Source of the DNA: an uncultured Anaeromusa sp.
Lineage (GTDB): Bacteria; Bacillota; Negativicutes; Anaeromusales; Anaeromusaceae
Assembly: GCF_963668665.1 (NCBI RefSeq)
Contig: NZ_OY764902.1
Coordinates: 1,987,501 to 2,051,500, forward strand
DNA: 64,000 nt
Direction: 5' to 3'
Position 1 is the first letter of the stretch. Each line of letters begins with the position of its first letter. The notes beneath the pieces are model-generated. The model saw only the letters and a program-made list of their open reading frames with translations, was not told the origin of the DNA and searched no databases. The position numbers and the translations under genes were made by a program. This document shows positions 24,565 through 35,778 of this stretch, one piece after another.

Positions 24565-25002
24565 GCTATAGGACCTCCCTTGTAATCTTGTTGCGTGTAT
24601 TGATTTGATGCAAATCCTCTATCTCTTTTCTGTTGTGAGCGGAAAAATCCTGCAAGGCGAGTAAAATACGGAGTGCCACCGCTTATTATAATCATAGCAT
24701 GAATTTGCAGACTGACTCTAAGACGGTGACCGGTTTAGCGGAATAGCCGCCTGATGGATAGAAGCGTATGCTGCGGGAAGAAGTCTGGCAATAACTTTTT
24801 CACAACGTGTGCAGGATTCTTACTGCTTTTTGCAGAAGTCGGCGGATTATGCATTAAATTCGTTTCGCTGCAAGCCACAAGGCTCCAAGTGAGGGCGATA
24901 GGAATAAACAGTAGCTAGTAAGCATGCCGTAGCGCCTAGGCGAGATTGGGCAGGACGGTGCGTTAGATAGGGCGGGCGCCCATTGTAGGGGGATTTGGAA
25001 GC
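24565..25002. other. Divergent regulatory region of the RiPP cluster
   Basis: No gene seen in 438 bp between the radical SAM gene (minus) and the export operon (plus). On the minus strand TATAAT (24690-24685) could be the -10 box of the radical SAM gene; no good promoter for the export genes was found. Confidence 0.35.
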
Positions 25003-25971
25003 GTGCAAAAGGAAAAAACTAAAAAACTATTTCGGAAGGAAGCGTTAGAAAATCTGCGCTCGCCGGAACAATTGGATACATTGTTTGCGCCAACGACGCC
25101 GGTAGCTTGGGTCACTTTGCTTGTCATACTGCTTTTAGTGGCCTCTGTGTTAATTTGGTCAATTTTTGGGGTAATTACTACCAAAGTTAGTGGTACGGGT
25201 CTCATTGTGGATGCCAACGGCTCTGCTAATATTTACTCTACCACTAGCGGACGCTTAAAAGAATTACGGGTAAAAGTCGGTGAGCGAGTGAGCCGAGGGC
25301 AAGTCGTAGCGATTGTAGAGCAATTAGAAATGGAGGCGCAGCTTGCCAAACTCAATCGGGACCTGGCTATGGCGATATCTAGTGACGATCGGGCGACTAA
25401 AGAGGCCAACCTGCATGAACTCCAAGAAAAATTGCAGCGTAACAGCCAAGTGGTCAGCCCTGTGGACGGAATTGTTTCCGATCAGATTGCTAATGGGATG
25501 GGAGATATTTTAACACCGGGTACGCCGCTGCTGAACGTACGTATTGATGAGGAACGCAAGGGTGAAATGCTGGTGTTGTTGTATGTCCCGGTATTGGAGG
25601 GGAAGAAGATACAGCAAGGGATGATGGTGCAAATCGCACCGGGTTCGGTTGATGCGTCGGAATACGGTACATTGGTCGGGAAGGTGCGTAGTGTGTCGAA
25701 TTATCCGGTTATGGCTGACAGTATAACAAACTGGACCGGAAACAAGGAGCTGACCGCTTGGATACTCAAGCAAACAGGCGGGGTGGCGATGGAGGTCAAG
25801 GTCGAGTTGCTCAAGGACAGTGAGACCAAGACGGGGTATGTGTGGTCGTCTGTTGGCGGCGCGCCGGAGAAAATTACACCAGGAACCGCTTGTACAGGCA
25901 ATGTCATCGTAAAGCGACAAGCTCCGATTACGAAGGTTTTTTTAAAACTAAATCGGAGTGATTGGAAATGA
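25003..25971 (+). CDS. NHLM-type HlyD family secretion protein
   Basis: Membrane-fusion protein of 322 aa: cytoplasmic N-terminus, one membrane helix about residues 33-57, a lipoyl-like half (GRLKELRVKVGERVSRGQVVA) followed by a short coiled coil and the second half (NSQVVSPVDGIV). It links the ABC exporters to the outside in NHLM bacteriocin systems. GTG start with a weak ribosome site. Its stop overlaps the start of the first ABC gene as ATGA, so the three export genes are co-translated. Confidence 0.87.
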   Translation: MQKEKTKKLFRKEALENLRSPEQLDTLFAPTTPVAWVTLLVILLLVASVLIWSIFGVITTKVSGTGLIVDANGSANIYSTTSGRLKELRVKVGERVSRGQVVAIVEQLEMEAQLAKLNRDLAMAISSDDRATKEANLHELQEKLQRNSQVVSPVDGIVSDQIANGMGDILTPGTPLLNVRIDEERKGEMLVLLYVPVLEGKKIQQGMMVQIAPGSVDASEYGTLVGKVRSVSNYPVMADSITNWTGNKELTAWILKQTGGVAMEVKVELLKDSETKTGYVWSSVGGAPEKITPGTACTGNVIVKRQAPITKVFLKLNRSDWK

Positions 25972-28154
25972 TAAAAAGACAGTATGTCAAAACTCCGACG
26001 GTTTTGCAAATGGAGGCAGTGGAATGCGGGGCGGCGTCTTTGGCGATCATTCTCGCTTATTATGGACTGTATCTTCCGTTGGAACAACTAAGGATAGAGT
26101 GCGGCGTTTCCCGTGACGGCAGTAAAGCCAGCAATATGATGAAAGCAGCTCGGAAGCTAGGCCTGGAGGGGGCCGGTTTTCGAGATAGTGCAGTTGGACT
26201 GCGCGAACGGGAGCTGCCTTTAATTATTCATTGGAATTTTAATCATTTCCTCGTATTAGAAGGTTTTAAAGGCAAAAAAGTATACTTAAATGATCCTGGA
26301 TCTGGACATAGAACGGTGACTTGGGAGGTATTTGCCAAGTCTTTTACCGGGATCGCTTTGAGGCTACAACCAGGGCCGGAGTTTAAAAAAGGAGGTTCGC
26401 CGCCAAATTCTCTCGCGGTTTTGGTTAATCGGCTTCGCGGTCAAGAGTCTACCCTGTTGTTTGCTGTGTTGACTGGCGCCGGATTGATTATTCCCGGGCT
26501 GGCCATTCCGGTGCTTACCCAGGTTTTTTTTGATGATGTCGTATCTTTTAAACACGCCGATTGGATCGTTAGCTTGCTGTTGGCGATGGGGCTTGCGGCA
26601 GTGTTGCAAGGAGCGCTGATTTGCTTGCGCTCTTGGTGTCTTACCCGTTGGCAAGGGATGCTAACCATTGGAGAATCCAGCCGCTTTTTTTGGCATTTGC
26701 TCAGGCTGCCTATGGAGTTTTTTCAACAACGCTACGGCGGGGAAGTTGCTTCACGGGTGCAGTTTAATGAAACAGTAGCGTCGGTGCTGACCGGTCAAGC
26801 GGCTACTGCAATTCTGGATGTGATGATAGCCGTTTTCTATTTAGGCATGCTATTTCAGTATAATGTACCATTAACCCTTATCGGTATTGCGTTCAGTCTG
26901 GTTAATGTAAGTATTCTTTATGTGATGCATCGATGGATGACAGAGCAGCAAATGAAGATACAGCAGGATGCGGGTAAAGCCTATGGGACGGCCATTGCTG
27001 GCATTCAGACGATTGAAACTATCAAAGCCAGCGGCAATGAGGGGGATTTTTTTAATAAATGGGCGGGCTATCAGAGCAAGATGCTGGAAACTCTGCAAAA
27101 AATCGAACTGTCAGCCCAAGTTTTCATGCTGGCCCCGTCGCTTTTAGCAGGCGTTAACACAGCGGTTATTATGGCAGTAGGTGGGTTTCAGATCATGGAC
27201 GGGCTAATGACGGCCGGTATTTTTGTAGCTTTTCAAAATTTGATGGGTAAATTTCAAGAACCACTAACTAAGCTGCTTGCGTTGAATCAATCGCTGCAGA
27301 CGACGCAGACACAGATGCAGCGCCTAGATGATGTGATGCAGTATCGAGTGGACGAGGAATATGAGCCTTCGGAGATAGCGCTAGATATTGGCAAAGCCAA
27401 ACTGTCTGGGCGCGTAGAATTGCAGCAGGTGACGTTCGGCTATAGCCGTTTGGAAGAACCACTGATTAAAGATTTCAATCTAAGCGTCGAGCCGGGGCGC
27501 TGGGTGGCCTTGGTTGGCGGTTCGGGAAGCGGCAAATCTACCATCGCTAAATTGATATGCGGCCTGTACCAGCCGTGGTCGGGGGAAATCTTGTTTGACA
27601 GCGTTCCTCGCAGCCGGATTCCCCGTGAAGTACTTGTCAACTCTCTGGGGGCGGTGGATCAGGAGATTGTTTTGTTTGCCGGTACGGTTGCAGAAAACCT
27701 ATCCTTATTCGATTCTACTCTTTCGCGATTTGAAATTGTGAGAGCGGCCAAAGATGCTGCGATTCACACCGAGATCACGGCTCTGAGGGGCGGGTACGAA
27801 ACGCTCGTGCAAGAAGGAGGCAAAAACTTTAGCGGCGGTCAGTGTCAACGCATGGAAATTGCCAGGGTATTGGCTATGAATCCGTCTGTGCTTGTTTTGG
27901 ATGAAGCGACCAGCGCGTTAGATCCTTTGACGGAACAAACTGTTATGAACAATCTTCGCCGCCGCGGCTGTGCCTGTATTGTTGTTGCCCACCGCCTAAG
28001 CACCATCAGAGACTGCGATGAAATTATCGTGATGAGGGACGGGCAAGTGGTACAGCGAGGCAGTCATGAGGCTATGATGGCTGTGGAGGGGCCGTATCGG
28101 GAGTTGCTTGCTCACGACGCGATCGTATCTGTGCAGAAGGGGGAACGGACATGA
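25968..28154 (+). CDS. NHLM-type C39 peptidase/ABC exporter
   Basis: A 728-aa transporter. The N-terminal C39 peptidase has Cys20 in EAVECGAASLA, a histidine in NFNHFLVL and an aspartate in LNDPGSG; it cuts leaders after GG-type sites such as those in the two precursors. A six-helix membrane domain follows, then an ATPase with Walker A GGSGSGKST, signature FSGGQ and Walker B VLVLDEATSALD. The ATG at 25968 overlaps the HlyD stop and is preferred over TTG at 25962. The peptidase residues are intact, so it should both cleave and export. Confidence 0.9.
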   Translation: MIKRQYVKTPTVLQMEAVECGAASLAIILAYYGLYLPLEQLRIECGVSRDGSKASNMMKAARKLGLEGAGFRDSAVGLRERELPLIIHWNFNHFLVLEGFKGKKVYLNDPGSGHRTVTWEVFAKSFTGIALRLQPGPEFKKGGSPPNSLAVLVNRLRGQESTLLFAVLTGAGLIIPGLAIPVLTQVFFDDVVSFKHADWIVSLLLAMGLAAVLQGALICLRSWCLTRWQGMLTIGESSRFFWHLLRLPMEFFQQRYGGEVASRVQFNETVASVLTGQAATAILDVMIAVFYLGMLFQYNVPLTLIGIAFSLVNVSILYVMHRWMTEQQMKIQQDAGKAYGTAIAGIQTIETIKASGNEGDFFNKWAGYQSKMLETLQKIELSAQVFMLAPSLLAGVNTAVIMAVGGFQIMDGLMTAGIFVAFQNLMGKFQEPLTKLLALNQSLQTTQTQMQRLDDVMQYRVDEEYEPSEIALDIGKAKLSGRVELQQVTFGYSRLEEPLIKDFNLSVEPGRWVALVGGSGSGKSTIAKLICGLYQPWSGEILFDSVPRSRIPREVLVNSLGAVDQEIVLFAGTVAENLSLFDSTLSRFEIVRAAKDAAIHTEITALRGGYETLVQEGGKNFSGGQCQRMEIARVLAMNPSVLVLDEATSALDPLTEQTVMNNLRRRGCACIVVAHRLSTIRDCDEIIVMRDGQVVQRGSHEAMMAVEGPYRELLAHDAIVSVQKGERT

Positions 28155-31102
28155 GAGCGGGGGAGTCGGCGCAACAAGAAGAGAGTATGGAATTAGCTCC
28201 AGGCAAAGAGCTATGGCTCAACGATGCGGAATCTGTGCTGCAGATAGTGTCTGGTACCGTAGATGTATACGCGGTAGCTTCGGAGGGAATGTGGCAAGGT
28301 CAGCAAACTTTTTTATTCGAAGCTGTGCAAGGGCAAACGCTGTTTAGTCTGCCTGCTGTAGAGAGCGGTGGGGCGATAACACTTATGGTGATTGCACCTC
28401 GCGGGGCGCTTTTTAAAAAGATGACGCGCAGCGGAATGCTGGCGAAGACCATGCAGCGTGGAGAGCATCTTTTAGAAGCGATCTGGTTTATGCTGGAAGA
28501 ATGGCTGGAAGCGTTATTGTCGGCGGCAGTAACCGCCTCGCTGCCTCGATCGCTTATCCCGTTAGAGGCTGGCGAGTCGGTAACTGTGCAACGAGGCCAA
28601 ATGATCAGACCGCTAAAGAACATGCTTTGGGTTCGGCCTGCAAACGGTACTGTACGTTATGGGCCTCTTCCGGAGCAAGTATTAAGCCACGAAGTGGACT
28701 TTCCTTTGATTTTCGGGTGGTGGTTGACGGCAGATGACGAAGTAAGCCTTAGGGGCGTAGCTACCAATGAGGTGTTTTCTTTGTCCGTTCTTAAGGAGCC
28801 GATGTATTTTTGGCAGCCTCTTGGCAGATGCCATCAACTCTTTTGTTCACTGATCGAGTTGCAGTTTGCTGCGACCGTCCGACGCGGTGGCGAGCGGCTA
28901 GTAGAGAGAAGGAAATTAAAGGAACGGCTATTGTACGATGCCGCTCATCAACTGCTGCGTACAGACATGCCGGACATACCTCCAGTGGAGACTATGGCAG
29001 GCTCGCCATCTTGTCTGCTGACGGTAGTAAGGGCCGTGGCTGCCCATTTAGGTGCAGCGGAACAGCAGGTACGCTTGCCAGCGGGGGCGGATCCATCGTG
29101 CCAGGATCTATTTATGCTGAGGCATGTTGTTCGTTTGGCCGGCATGCAGGTGCGGCAAGTCTGCCTAGAAGCGGGATGGCAGAAGCAAGATAACGGTCCG
29201 CTTATTGGTTTCCGGGGGGCTGAGCGGCATATGGTGGCGTTATTGCCAGTGTCAGCGAATCAGTACCGCTTGCTCGACCCGGACCGCGCGGAGACGATCC
29301 TGGTAAACAAAGATACCGCTTGCGAGATTGACGCTATTGCGTATACGGTGTACGCAGGGTTGCCGGGCAAGTCAATTAGTTTGTCGGCATTGCTGCGTTT
29401 TATGATTAAAAAGTGCTGGGCCGGCGACGTGGGGACTATTTTACTTGTTAGCTTTATTGCAGGTGTCATTCCTGTCTTGATCCCGTTGGTTACACAGACG
29501 ATTTTTGAAGATATAATTCCTGTTTATGAGCGCCAGGGCCTGATTACCGTGGTACAGGTCATGCTGGCAGCCGCTTTGGCTGCAGTTGGCGTTTCTTTTG
29601 TTCGCGGTGTTGCTGTTTTGAGGCTGAAAAACAGGGCGAGACTGGCTGCCGAGGCTGCAGTATGGCTGCGTTTACTGTCTTTGCCTGTTTCCTTTTTTCG
29701 ACGCTATGAAGCCGGGGATTTAACCCAACGTATGCAGAGCGTTAATCAACTATTTATGTTGCTATCCAATGCATCGGTGTCAGCCTTGTTCAATACATTG
29801 TTTTCTTTTTGCAGTCTGCTGGTGATGCTGTATTATAGTTGGCAGTTAACCGCCGTGGCAATGATCGTATGGCTTGTATATCTTGGTATAAGCGTGTTTT
29901 TGCAATGGCGTATGGTGACGGCTAAACGGCATATGTTGAAGGCGGCAGGAGAGACGGCTGGACAGGTGCTGCAAATTTTTAACGGGTTGAGCAAGTTTCG
30001 CATGCAGGGAGCAGAGGCTCAAGCTTTTTATTTGTGGTCTCGAAAATTTGGTGAACAGTGGAAATGGAATAGAAAGTTTCGTTGGAAGTCCAATTGGCTG
30101 GAATGTGTCAATACAGTGCAACCGGTGATTTTGAACATGCTGATTTTTGGTTTGACGATGTATTGGCTTGATCGGAATGGGGCAGGAGCGCCGGCGAATT
30201 TCATAACCTTTCCGGAATTTATGGGCTTCAACGCGGCTCTGGTTGGCTTTAACGCTACGCTGACAGGCCTGATCATGGTGAGTGCCAATTTGCTTGATGT
30301 TGTTCCGCAGTTGGAACGGATTCGTCCGATATTGGAGACTGAACCGGAAGTGGTCGAGGATAAAGCCGAGGTTGGTCTACTAAGCGGCTGGGTTGAAATC
30401 AGTAATGTTTCATTCCGGTATGAAGCGGATCTGCCGCTAGTATTGCGCAATGTATCTATAAATATACGTCCGGGGCAATTTGTCGCCATTGTAGGGGCGT
30501 CTGGCAGTGGCAAATCCACGTTGCTGCGTCTTTTGCTGGGCTTTGAAAAAACCGAGATAGGTTCTATTTACTACGATGGTCAGGATTTGGCGGAGGTAAA
30601 CGTGGCTTCGGTGCGGTCCCAGATGGGGGTAGTGCTGCAAAACAGCCAACTGATGGCCGGCGATATTCTGTCTAATATTATCGGGTCGTTACCATTGACA
30701 ATCCATGATGCGTGGCAGGCGGCGAAAATGGTAGGGCTGGCTGAAGATATTGAGGCGATGCCGATGGGGATGCATACGGTAATTAGCGAGGGCGGTTCTA
30801 ATATTTCAGGCGGGCAACGGCAACGGATATTAATTGCCAGAGCCATCGTACATCAGCCGCGCCTGATTCTATTTGATGAGGCCACAAGCGCTTTGGATAA
30901 TCGCACACAGGCGATGGTAGCGGAGAGCCTTGAACGGCTGAACGCGACACGGATTGTTGTAGCGCATCGACTTAGCACGGTAATCAACGCTGATTGTATT
31001 TATGTACTGGACCAAGGAGAGCTGGTAGAGTCGGGGGCCTACGAGAAACTAATGGCTCAAAATGGTTTGTTTGCTAACTTGGCTCGCAGGCAAATGGCGT
31101 AG
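28151..31102 (+). CDS. NHLM-type ABC exporter, second subunit with degenerate peptidase-like domain
   Basis: A 983-aa protein, the usual long partner in NHLM clusters. About 280 N-terminal residues resemble a cyclic-nucleotide/cupin-like regulatory domain (IVSGTVDVYAV). Residues about 290-420 look like a C39-like domain that lacks the catalytic cysteine. Membrane helices follow, then an ATPase with GASGSGKST, ISGGQRQR and LILFDEATSALD. ATGA overlap with the preceding gene. Probably forms a heterodimer with the C39 subunit (family knowledge). Confidence 0.88.
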   Translation: MRAGESAQQEESMELAPGKELWLNDAESVLQIVSGTVDVYAVASEGMWQGQQTFLFEAVQGQTLFSLPAVESGGAITLMVIAPRGALFKKMTRSGMLAKTMQRGEHLLEAIWFMLEEWLEALLSAAVTASLPRSLIPLEAGESVTVQRGQMIRPLKNMLWVRPANGTVRYGPLPEQVLSHEVDFPLIFGWWLTADDEVSLRGVATNEVFSLSVLKEPMYFWQPLGRCHQLFCSLIELQFAATVRRGGERLVERRKLKERLLYDAAHQLLRTDMPDIPPVETMAGSPSCLLTVVRAVAAHLGAAEQQVRLPAGADPSCQDLFMLRHVVRLAGMQVRQVCLEAGWQKQDNGPLIGFRGAERHMVALLPVSANQYRLLDPDRAETILVNKDTACEIDAIAYTVYAGLPGKSISLSALLRFMIKKCWAGDVGTILLVSFIAGVIPVLIPLVTQTIFEDIIPVYERQGLITVVQVMLAAALAAVGVSFVRGVAVLRLKNRARLAAEAAVWLRLLSLPVSFFRRYEAGDLTQRMQSVNQLFMLLSNASVSALFNTLFSFCSLLVMLYYSWQLTAVAMIVWLVYLGISVFLQWRMVTAKRHMLKAAGETAGQVLQIFNGLSKFRMQGAEAQAFYLWSRKFGEQWKWNRKFRWKSNWLECVNTVQPVILNMLIFGLTMYWLDRNGAGAPANFITFPEFMGFNAALVGFNATLTGLIMVSANLLDVVPQLERIRPILETEPEVVEDKAEVGLLSGWVEISNVSFRYEADLPLVLRNVSINIRPGQFVAIVGASGSGKSTLLRLLLGFEKTEIGSIYYDGQDLAEVNVASVRSQMGVVLQNSQLMAGDILSNIIGSLPLTIHDAWQAAKMVGLAEDIEAMPMGMHTVISEGGSNISGGQRQRILIARAIVHQPRLILFDEATSALDNRTQAMVAESLERLNATRIVVAHRLSTVINADCIYVLDQGELVESGAYEKLMAQNGLFANLARRQMA

Positions 31103-31494
31103 ATGAAATAGTCCCATGATGCAGAACGGCTATCCTCCAATCAACGTAAAATTTGCGAAACGTCGCAAATGCTCTGGCAGGGTTGAAGAATAGTATAAGA
31201 ACGGGAAGGGCAACTATGTGGATGGCGTGGCGAAACTTGAGGATTGTTTAATTATTATTTTAAAACCCGGAGGTCTTTTTTTCTGTAGAGGATGTGCCGA
31301 AGGAAGTCCTTCAGTAAAGGTAAAAACTTATATTGGCAACAGCGAAAGGATGGTAGCACCCCTTGAACGTAGGGGTAGCCATCCTTTCGCTGTGTGCGTA
31401 AGTGTGCTGAAGATGAGGTGGCGTTATCAGGTAGAACCAGCACAGGGAGTAATGTCAGCGTGAGAGCGGAAGGGTGGTCTAGATCCGAAAAAAT
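31103..31494. other. Intergenic region with long hairpin
   Basis: 31339-31353 pairs perfectly over 15 bp with 31379-31393, with an inner CCCCT/AGGGG stem. No T-run follows on either strand. It may end the export operon or protect its 3' end. A short frame at 31218-31463 spans the hairpin and is not credible. Confidence 0.5.
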
Positions 31495-31548
31495 CTTACA
31501 TGACAGAATGTAGAGAATATTTACATTTAGCCAGTGCGATGGTATATT
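31495..31548 (+). promoter_or_regulatory. Promoter with conserved upstream box (chemoreceptor 1)
   Basis: CTTACATGACAGAATGT box at 31495-31511, then TTTACA (31520-31525), 17 bp, TATATT (31543-31548). The same box, -35, spacing and -10 occur without gaps before chemoreceptor 3 at 35779-35832. The box contains TACA-N8-TGTA, a possible activator site. Confidence 0.65.
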
Positions 31549-31868
31549 ATATTAAAATAATTGTTCTGAAATATTAGAAAACAATAAAACTTAATAGCTA
31601 GAAGACGGGGACTTTAAGCCTAAAATTGAACAGTTAATGCATTTTATTAAGAAGATGAGCGTTGTTTCTAGAGCGTTCTGGGCTTTGGTGATGATGTTTT
31701 TGGAGTTTGGCCGCTGACGCGGTCTAGCTGTCAATAAACTTAAAGTGCGAAGGAGGCCGAAATATTTATGCGAGAGAAGATGTTTTTACAGAGTATCCAA
31801 ACGAAGCTGAAAGAAGGAGTATGACGTTCTTGTAGCAAGAATTATAGATTTTAATAGGAGTTGAGGAA

Positions 31869-33584
31869 ATGAACGCACTGACAAATATGAAAGTGAGCAT
31901 GAAACTAGGAGTTCTGATTCTTGTGGCCTTTTTATCCTTGGGTATTGTAGGGTTTACCGGCTATTACTATCTCAATCAAGCAAGTAAAGATATAGCGGTT
32001 ATGTATGAAAAAAGGCTGATCCCGGTTCGGCTGTCCGTTGAAATAGCCTCGTTTCTTAGAACGGCTAATGGAAATGTGCTGGAATTGATGCTTACAACGG
32101 ATGAGGCGAAAAACCGTGAACTGAAGAAAGCGATGGAGGAGCGAGCTCAAGGAATCAACCAAAATATGGACAGCTTAAAGCAAATGCATTTGGACGCTAA
32201 AGCAGATGAATTGCTTGCTAAAATGGAACAGGCCCAACAAAAATATCGCGCCGCTCGAGGGCCGGTATTAGAGCTGGCTTTGCAAAATAAAAACGCCGAA
32301 GCCTATGCGTTATATGCGGCAACGCTGGAGCCACGGGCGAACGAATATGTCAGCAGTGTGCGCGATTATACGGTACATATCCAGAAACTATCGGAGCAGA
32401 TGAACGCCGATATACAAGCTGCCGAAGCGAAAGCCATACAGATTTTAGTAGGCTGTATTTTGGTTGCTTGTATCCTATTGGGCTTCTTCGGTTGGATGAT
32501 TAACAAAATGATTTCTCATCCATTACAGCTTATGGTTGCTTTTTGCGGGGAATTGGCTGCCGGCGATTTTCGCGACAAGCCGCGCAAAGTCCTCAGAAAA
32601 GACGAAATTGGTCAAGTGGCTGATGCGCTAGTTAATATGCGCAACAATCTGCGCGGCATTCTGCAACATGTCAGCGAATCGACGGAGCATGTGGCCGCTT
32701 CCTCGGAAGAACTGACTGCCAGCTCGGAACAATCAGCTCAGGCTGCCAATCAAGTGGCTGCCTCAATTACCGATGTAGCTAACGGAGCGAATAAGCAGCT
32801 TGTAGCGGCGAACGAAGCGTCTGAAGTGGTGTCTCAGATGTCAGCGAGCATTCAGCAAGTGGCAGTGAACACGAATCTTGTGGCGGAGCAATCCGCGCAG
32901 GCGGCTGGCAAAGCCAAAGAAGGGGGCGCTTCTGTTGGAAAAGCAGTCGCGCAAATGGCGCGAGTTGAAGAAACGGTCAATGCTTCGGCAAATGTGGTAG
33001 TAAAACTGGGCGAGCGGTCCAAAGAAATTGGACAGATTGTGGATACCATTTCCGGTATTGCCGGACAGACAAACCTTCTGGCCCTTAATGCGGCCATTGA
33101 AGCGGCGCGCGCCGGAGAACAAGGGCGCGGCTTTGCTGTCGTGGCGGAAGAGGTTCGTAAACTTGCAGAGCAATCACAAGAAGCGGCTGGACGAATTGCC
33201 AGCATGATTGGAGAAATTCAAGGAGATACCGGCAAAGCGGTCTCGGCCATGAATGAGGGCACGCGCGAAGTCAAAACAGGGGCGGAAGTGGTTAGTGTTG
33301 CCGGAGATGCCTTCCAAGAAATTGTGAAGTTGGTATCGGATGTTTCCGGTCAAATCATGGAAATCTCAGCAGCCATTCAGCAGATGGCAAGCGGAAGTCA
33401 GCAAATTGTGGAAACGGTTAAGCTGATCGATGGGCTGAGTAAATCTTCGTCTGCTGAAGCGCAGAGCGTATCTGCTGCGACAGAAGAACAATTGGCTTCC
33501 ATGGAGGAAATTGCGTCCGCTAGCCAGACCTTGTCGTCATTAGCGCAGGAACTGCAAAAGGAAGTTTCAAAATTTCAGATTTAG
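31869..33584 (+). CDS. Methyl-accepting chemotaxis protein 1 (four-helix-bundle sensor)
   Basis: A 571-aa chemoreceptor: membrane helix about 11-32, periplasm-side helical sensor of the 4HB_MCP type (about 33-187), second membrane helix about 188-209, HAMP, and a long cytoplasmic coiled coil. The signalling tip reads [31 protein letters not shown], here cited only in part as the family hallmark ([20 protein letters not shown]). Ends with a glutamine/glutamate-rich methylation region. Ribosome site AGGAG. Closely related to receptor 3 (36120-37835), also 571 aa. Ligand unknown. Confidence 0.93.
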   Translation: MNALTNMKVSMKLGVLILVAFLSLGIVGFTGYYYLNQASKDIAVMYEKRLIPVRLSVEIASFLRTANGNVLELMLTTDEAKNRELKKAMEERAQGINQNMDSLKQMHLDAKADELLAKMEQAQQKYRAARGPVLELALQNKNAEAYALYAATLEPRANEYVSSVRDYTVHIQKLSEQMNADIQAAEAKAIQILVGCILVACILLGFFGWMINKMISHPLQLMVAFCGELAAGDFRDKPRKVLRKDEIGQVADALVNMRNNLRGILQHVSESTEHVAASSEELTASSEQSAQAANQVAASITDVANGANKQLVAANEASEVVSQMSASIQQVAVNTNLVAEQSAQAAGKAKEGGASVGKAVAQMARVEETVNASANVVVKLGERSKEIGQIVDTISGIAGQTNLLALNAAIEAARAGEQGRGFAVVAEEVRKLAEQSQEAAGRIASMIGEIQGDTGKAVSAMNEGTREVKTGAEVVSVAGDAFQEIVKLVSDVSGQIMEISAAIQQMASGSQQIVETVKLIDGLSKSSSAEAQSVSAATEEQLASMEEIASASQTLSSLAQELQKEVSKFQI

Positions 33585-33629
33585 TAAAGACTGATGAGGA
33601 TGAACGGAACGTGGAAATGTAAGGCCTAA

Positions 33630-33690
33630 AACCCCAAAGAAGCCGTGAGCGTTGGCGTCGCAGCCAAACGTTCACGGCTTCTTTGGGGTT
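33630..33690 (+). terminator. Long perfect hairpin after chemoreceptor 1
   Basis: 19-bp perfect stem (33630-33648 with 33672-33690), extended inward by GCGTTGGC/GCCAAACG-type pairing. No T-run follows, so termination is inferred from position only. Confidence 0.55.
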
Positions 33691-33866
33691 AAGCTCAAGA
33701 ACAGGCTAATATTCTAAAAAGCAAGAATATCGGCTCGGACGGCTTAGCTTTATTGCAGGAAATTGTAAAAATATGGAGAAATTTACTAAGAATGCAAAGA
33801 GAATTCTGGTAATTAAAATGTATTTCCGCGGCTGGACTCAGTAAGAGGCAGTCTGATGAGAGGAGA

Positions 33867-35567
33867 ATGAACAATATGTTTGTTTTCAGAAAGCTTAGCT
33901 GGAAGTTGGTTGCTATGTTTTCGCTTATTATTATTGCGAGTACAAGCGCTATTTCTCTTTATGCCGTTTATAACATGCAGGACAAAGTTACAGCGGCTTC
34001 CTATGAAAAGCTTCATTCAGACCTAAATGTTACTAAGACAATTTTAGACAAGCAGCTCCCGGGCGCCTGGGCCATGCAGGATGGCAAATTAGTCAAAGGC
34101 AATACAGTAATTCATGATCTTGCTATTTTGGATGAGATCAAAGAGATGACCGGTGATAGCGTGACCATTTTTCTGGGAGACACGCGAATCGCTACTACTG
34201 TCAGCGGAGCTGATGGGAAAAAGGGTACAGGGACGAAAGCGGCTGCAGAAGTAAGCAATGCGGTTTTAACAAACAACCAAATCTTTCTGGGGAAAGCGCA
34301 GGTTGTTGGTGTAGAAAACCAAACCATATACGAACCAATACGTGATGCCGGGGGCAAGGTCATTGGCATGATCTTTGTAGGTGTACCGGCAGCTCCTTAT
34401 GAAGCGATGATTGCCAGCTTCATTAAACACTTAGGAGGCTTCGTAGCGATCGAAGTGCTGCTTGCTGCTAGTATTATCTATTATGCGTCGCGTAAGCTCG
34501 CTAGCCCTATCGAGAAACTGGCCAGGGCGGCTGAGGCAGTGGCAACTGGGGATTTGACAGTAAAGATTGACATTAAGTCAGCGGATGAAGTGGGTGTATT
34601 AGGGAAGTCGATGAATGAGATGGTTCAGAAGATTGGTTTTCTTGTGCGGCAAATTGCGCAGACGTCTGAGCAGGTGGCGGCTTCGGCCGAAGAACTTACG
34701 GCAAGTGCGGATCAATCGGCGCAAGCGATTACCCATGTGGCGGGTACGATTAACGATGTTGCCCAGGGGACAAAAAGCCAAGCAAGCTCCATTGAGTCTG
34801 CAGTTGTGATTATTGAGCAAACCTCTGCAGGGATACAACATATTGCGGCAAAGTCTAACGCTATGCTAGGCATGGCGGAAAAGACAAATAACGCCGCTAC
34901 GCAAGGCGATAAAGCCGTAGAGGCGGCTATTCAGCAGATGCTGAGCATTGAAAAGTCGGTTTCCGGCTCGGCGCAAGTTGTGGCCACTCTTGGGGAACGC
35001 TCGAAAGAAATTGGACAAATTGTTGATGCTATTTCGGGGATTGCCGGACAAACGAATCTGTTAGCGTTGAATGCGGCGATTGAGGCGGCGCGGGCGGGCG
35101 AACAAGGCAGAGGATTTGCGGTGGTTGCTGAAGAAGTGCGCAAGTTAGCGGAACAATCCCAAAAGGCGGCCAAACAAATCGCCGAGTTGATTGCGCAAGT
35201 GCAGGCGGAAACCGACAATGCGGTGCTCGTTATGCATGCAGGAACGCATGAGGTGAAGGTTGGGGCTGAGGTAGTGAATAAAGCTGGGCAGGCTTTTCAG
35301 GAGATTACGTCGCTAATCGGTGCTGTTTCCCAGCAAATACAGGAAATTTCAACAGCAATTCAACAGATGGCTTCAGAAAGCCAGCAAATCGTAAGTACTG
35401 AAAAAGAAATATACCGTATCAGTAAGGAAACCGCAGGGCAAACGCAGCTTGTTTCAGCTGCCGTGGAAGAACAGGCGGCCTCTATGGAACAAATAGCAGT
35501 GTCCAGTCAGGCGTTGGCGAAGATGGCCGAGGAATTGCAGAGCGTAATCGCAAAATTTACGGTTTAG
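33867..35567 (+). CDS. Methyl-accepting chemotaxis protein 2 (Cache sensor)
   Basis: A 566-aa chemoreceptor: membrane helix about 10-35, extracellular single-Cache-type domain about 36-190 (conserved GDTRIATTV and a late [18 protein letters not shown]), second membrane helix about 192-215, HAMP with ATGDLTVKI, and the MCP signalling domain with the [20 protein letters not shown] tip. Cache domains of this type commonly sense small carboxylates or amino acids. Start ATG at 33867 has GAGGAGAA upstream. Its promoter region does not carry the box shared by receptors 1 and 3. Confidence 0.92.
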   Translation: MNNMFVFRKLSWKLVAMFSLIIIASTSAISLYAVYNMQDKVTAASYEKLHSDLNVTKTILDKQLPGAWAMQDGKLVKGNTVIHDLAILDEIKEMTGDSVTIFLGDTRIATTVSGADGKKGTGTKAAAEVSNAVLTNNQIFLGKAQVVGVENQTIYEPIRDAGGKVIGMIFVGVPAAPYEAMIASFIKHLGGFVAIEVLLAASIIYYASRKLASPIEKLARAAEAVATGDLTVKIDIKSADEVGVLGKSMNEMVQKIGFLVRQIAQTSEQVAASAEELTASADQSAQAITHVAGTINDVAQGTKSQASSIESAVVIIEQTSAGIQHIAAKSNAMLGMAEKTNNAATQGDKAVEAAIQQMLSIEKSVSGSAQVVATLGERSKEIGQIVDAISGIAGQTNLLALNAAIEAARAGEQGRGFAVVAEEVRKLAEQSQKAAKQIAELIAQVQAETDNAVLVMHAGTHEVKVGAEVVNKAGQAFQEITSLIGAVSQQIQEISTAIQQMASESQQIVSTEKEIYRISKETAGQTQLVSAAVEEQAASMEQIAVSSQALAKMAEELQSVIAKFTV

Positions 35568-35704
35568 GTGCGGCTTGCGAGGGAGGCAAGCCGTCTGGAT
35601 GCTCTTGTCGCTTACAGTGTGATTTAGGAGTAAGAAGGGACGGAAAACGACATTGGCAGCCTGCTGACGAGAATGGCGAAGTTAGTTGAAAGCAAGCTTA
35701 TCGG

Positions 35705-35743
35705 AGAAGAACCGTAGCGCTAGGGCTATGGTTCTTCTTTTTT
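35705..35743 (+). terminator. Terminator after chemoreceptor 2
   Basis: 14-bp stem AGAAGAACC... (35705-35718 with 35725-35738, one wobble) followed by TTTTTT. Confidence 0.75.
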
Positions 35744-35778
35744 GGGGGGATGGAAAATCACAAAATTACACAAAAATT

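Noticed and set aside
31218..31463. Open frame of 81 codons on the plus strand
   Set aside because: It spans a long perfect hairpin and has no ribosome site of usual form or known similarity.
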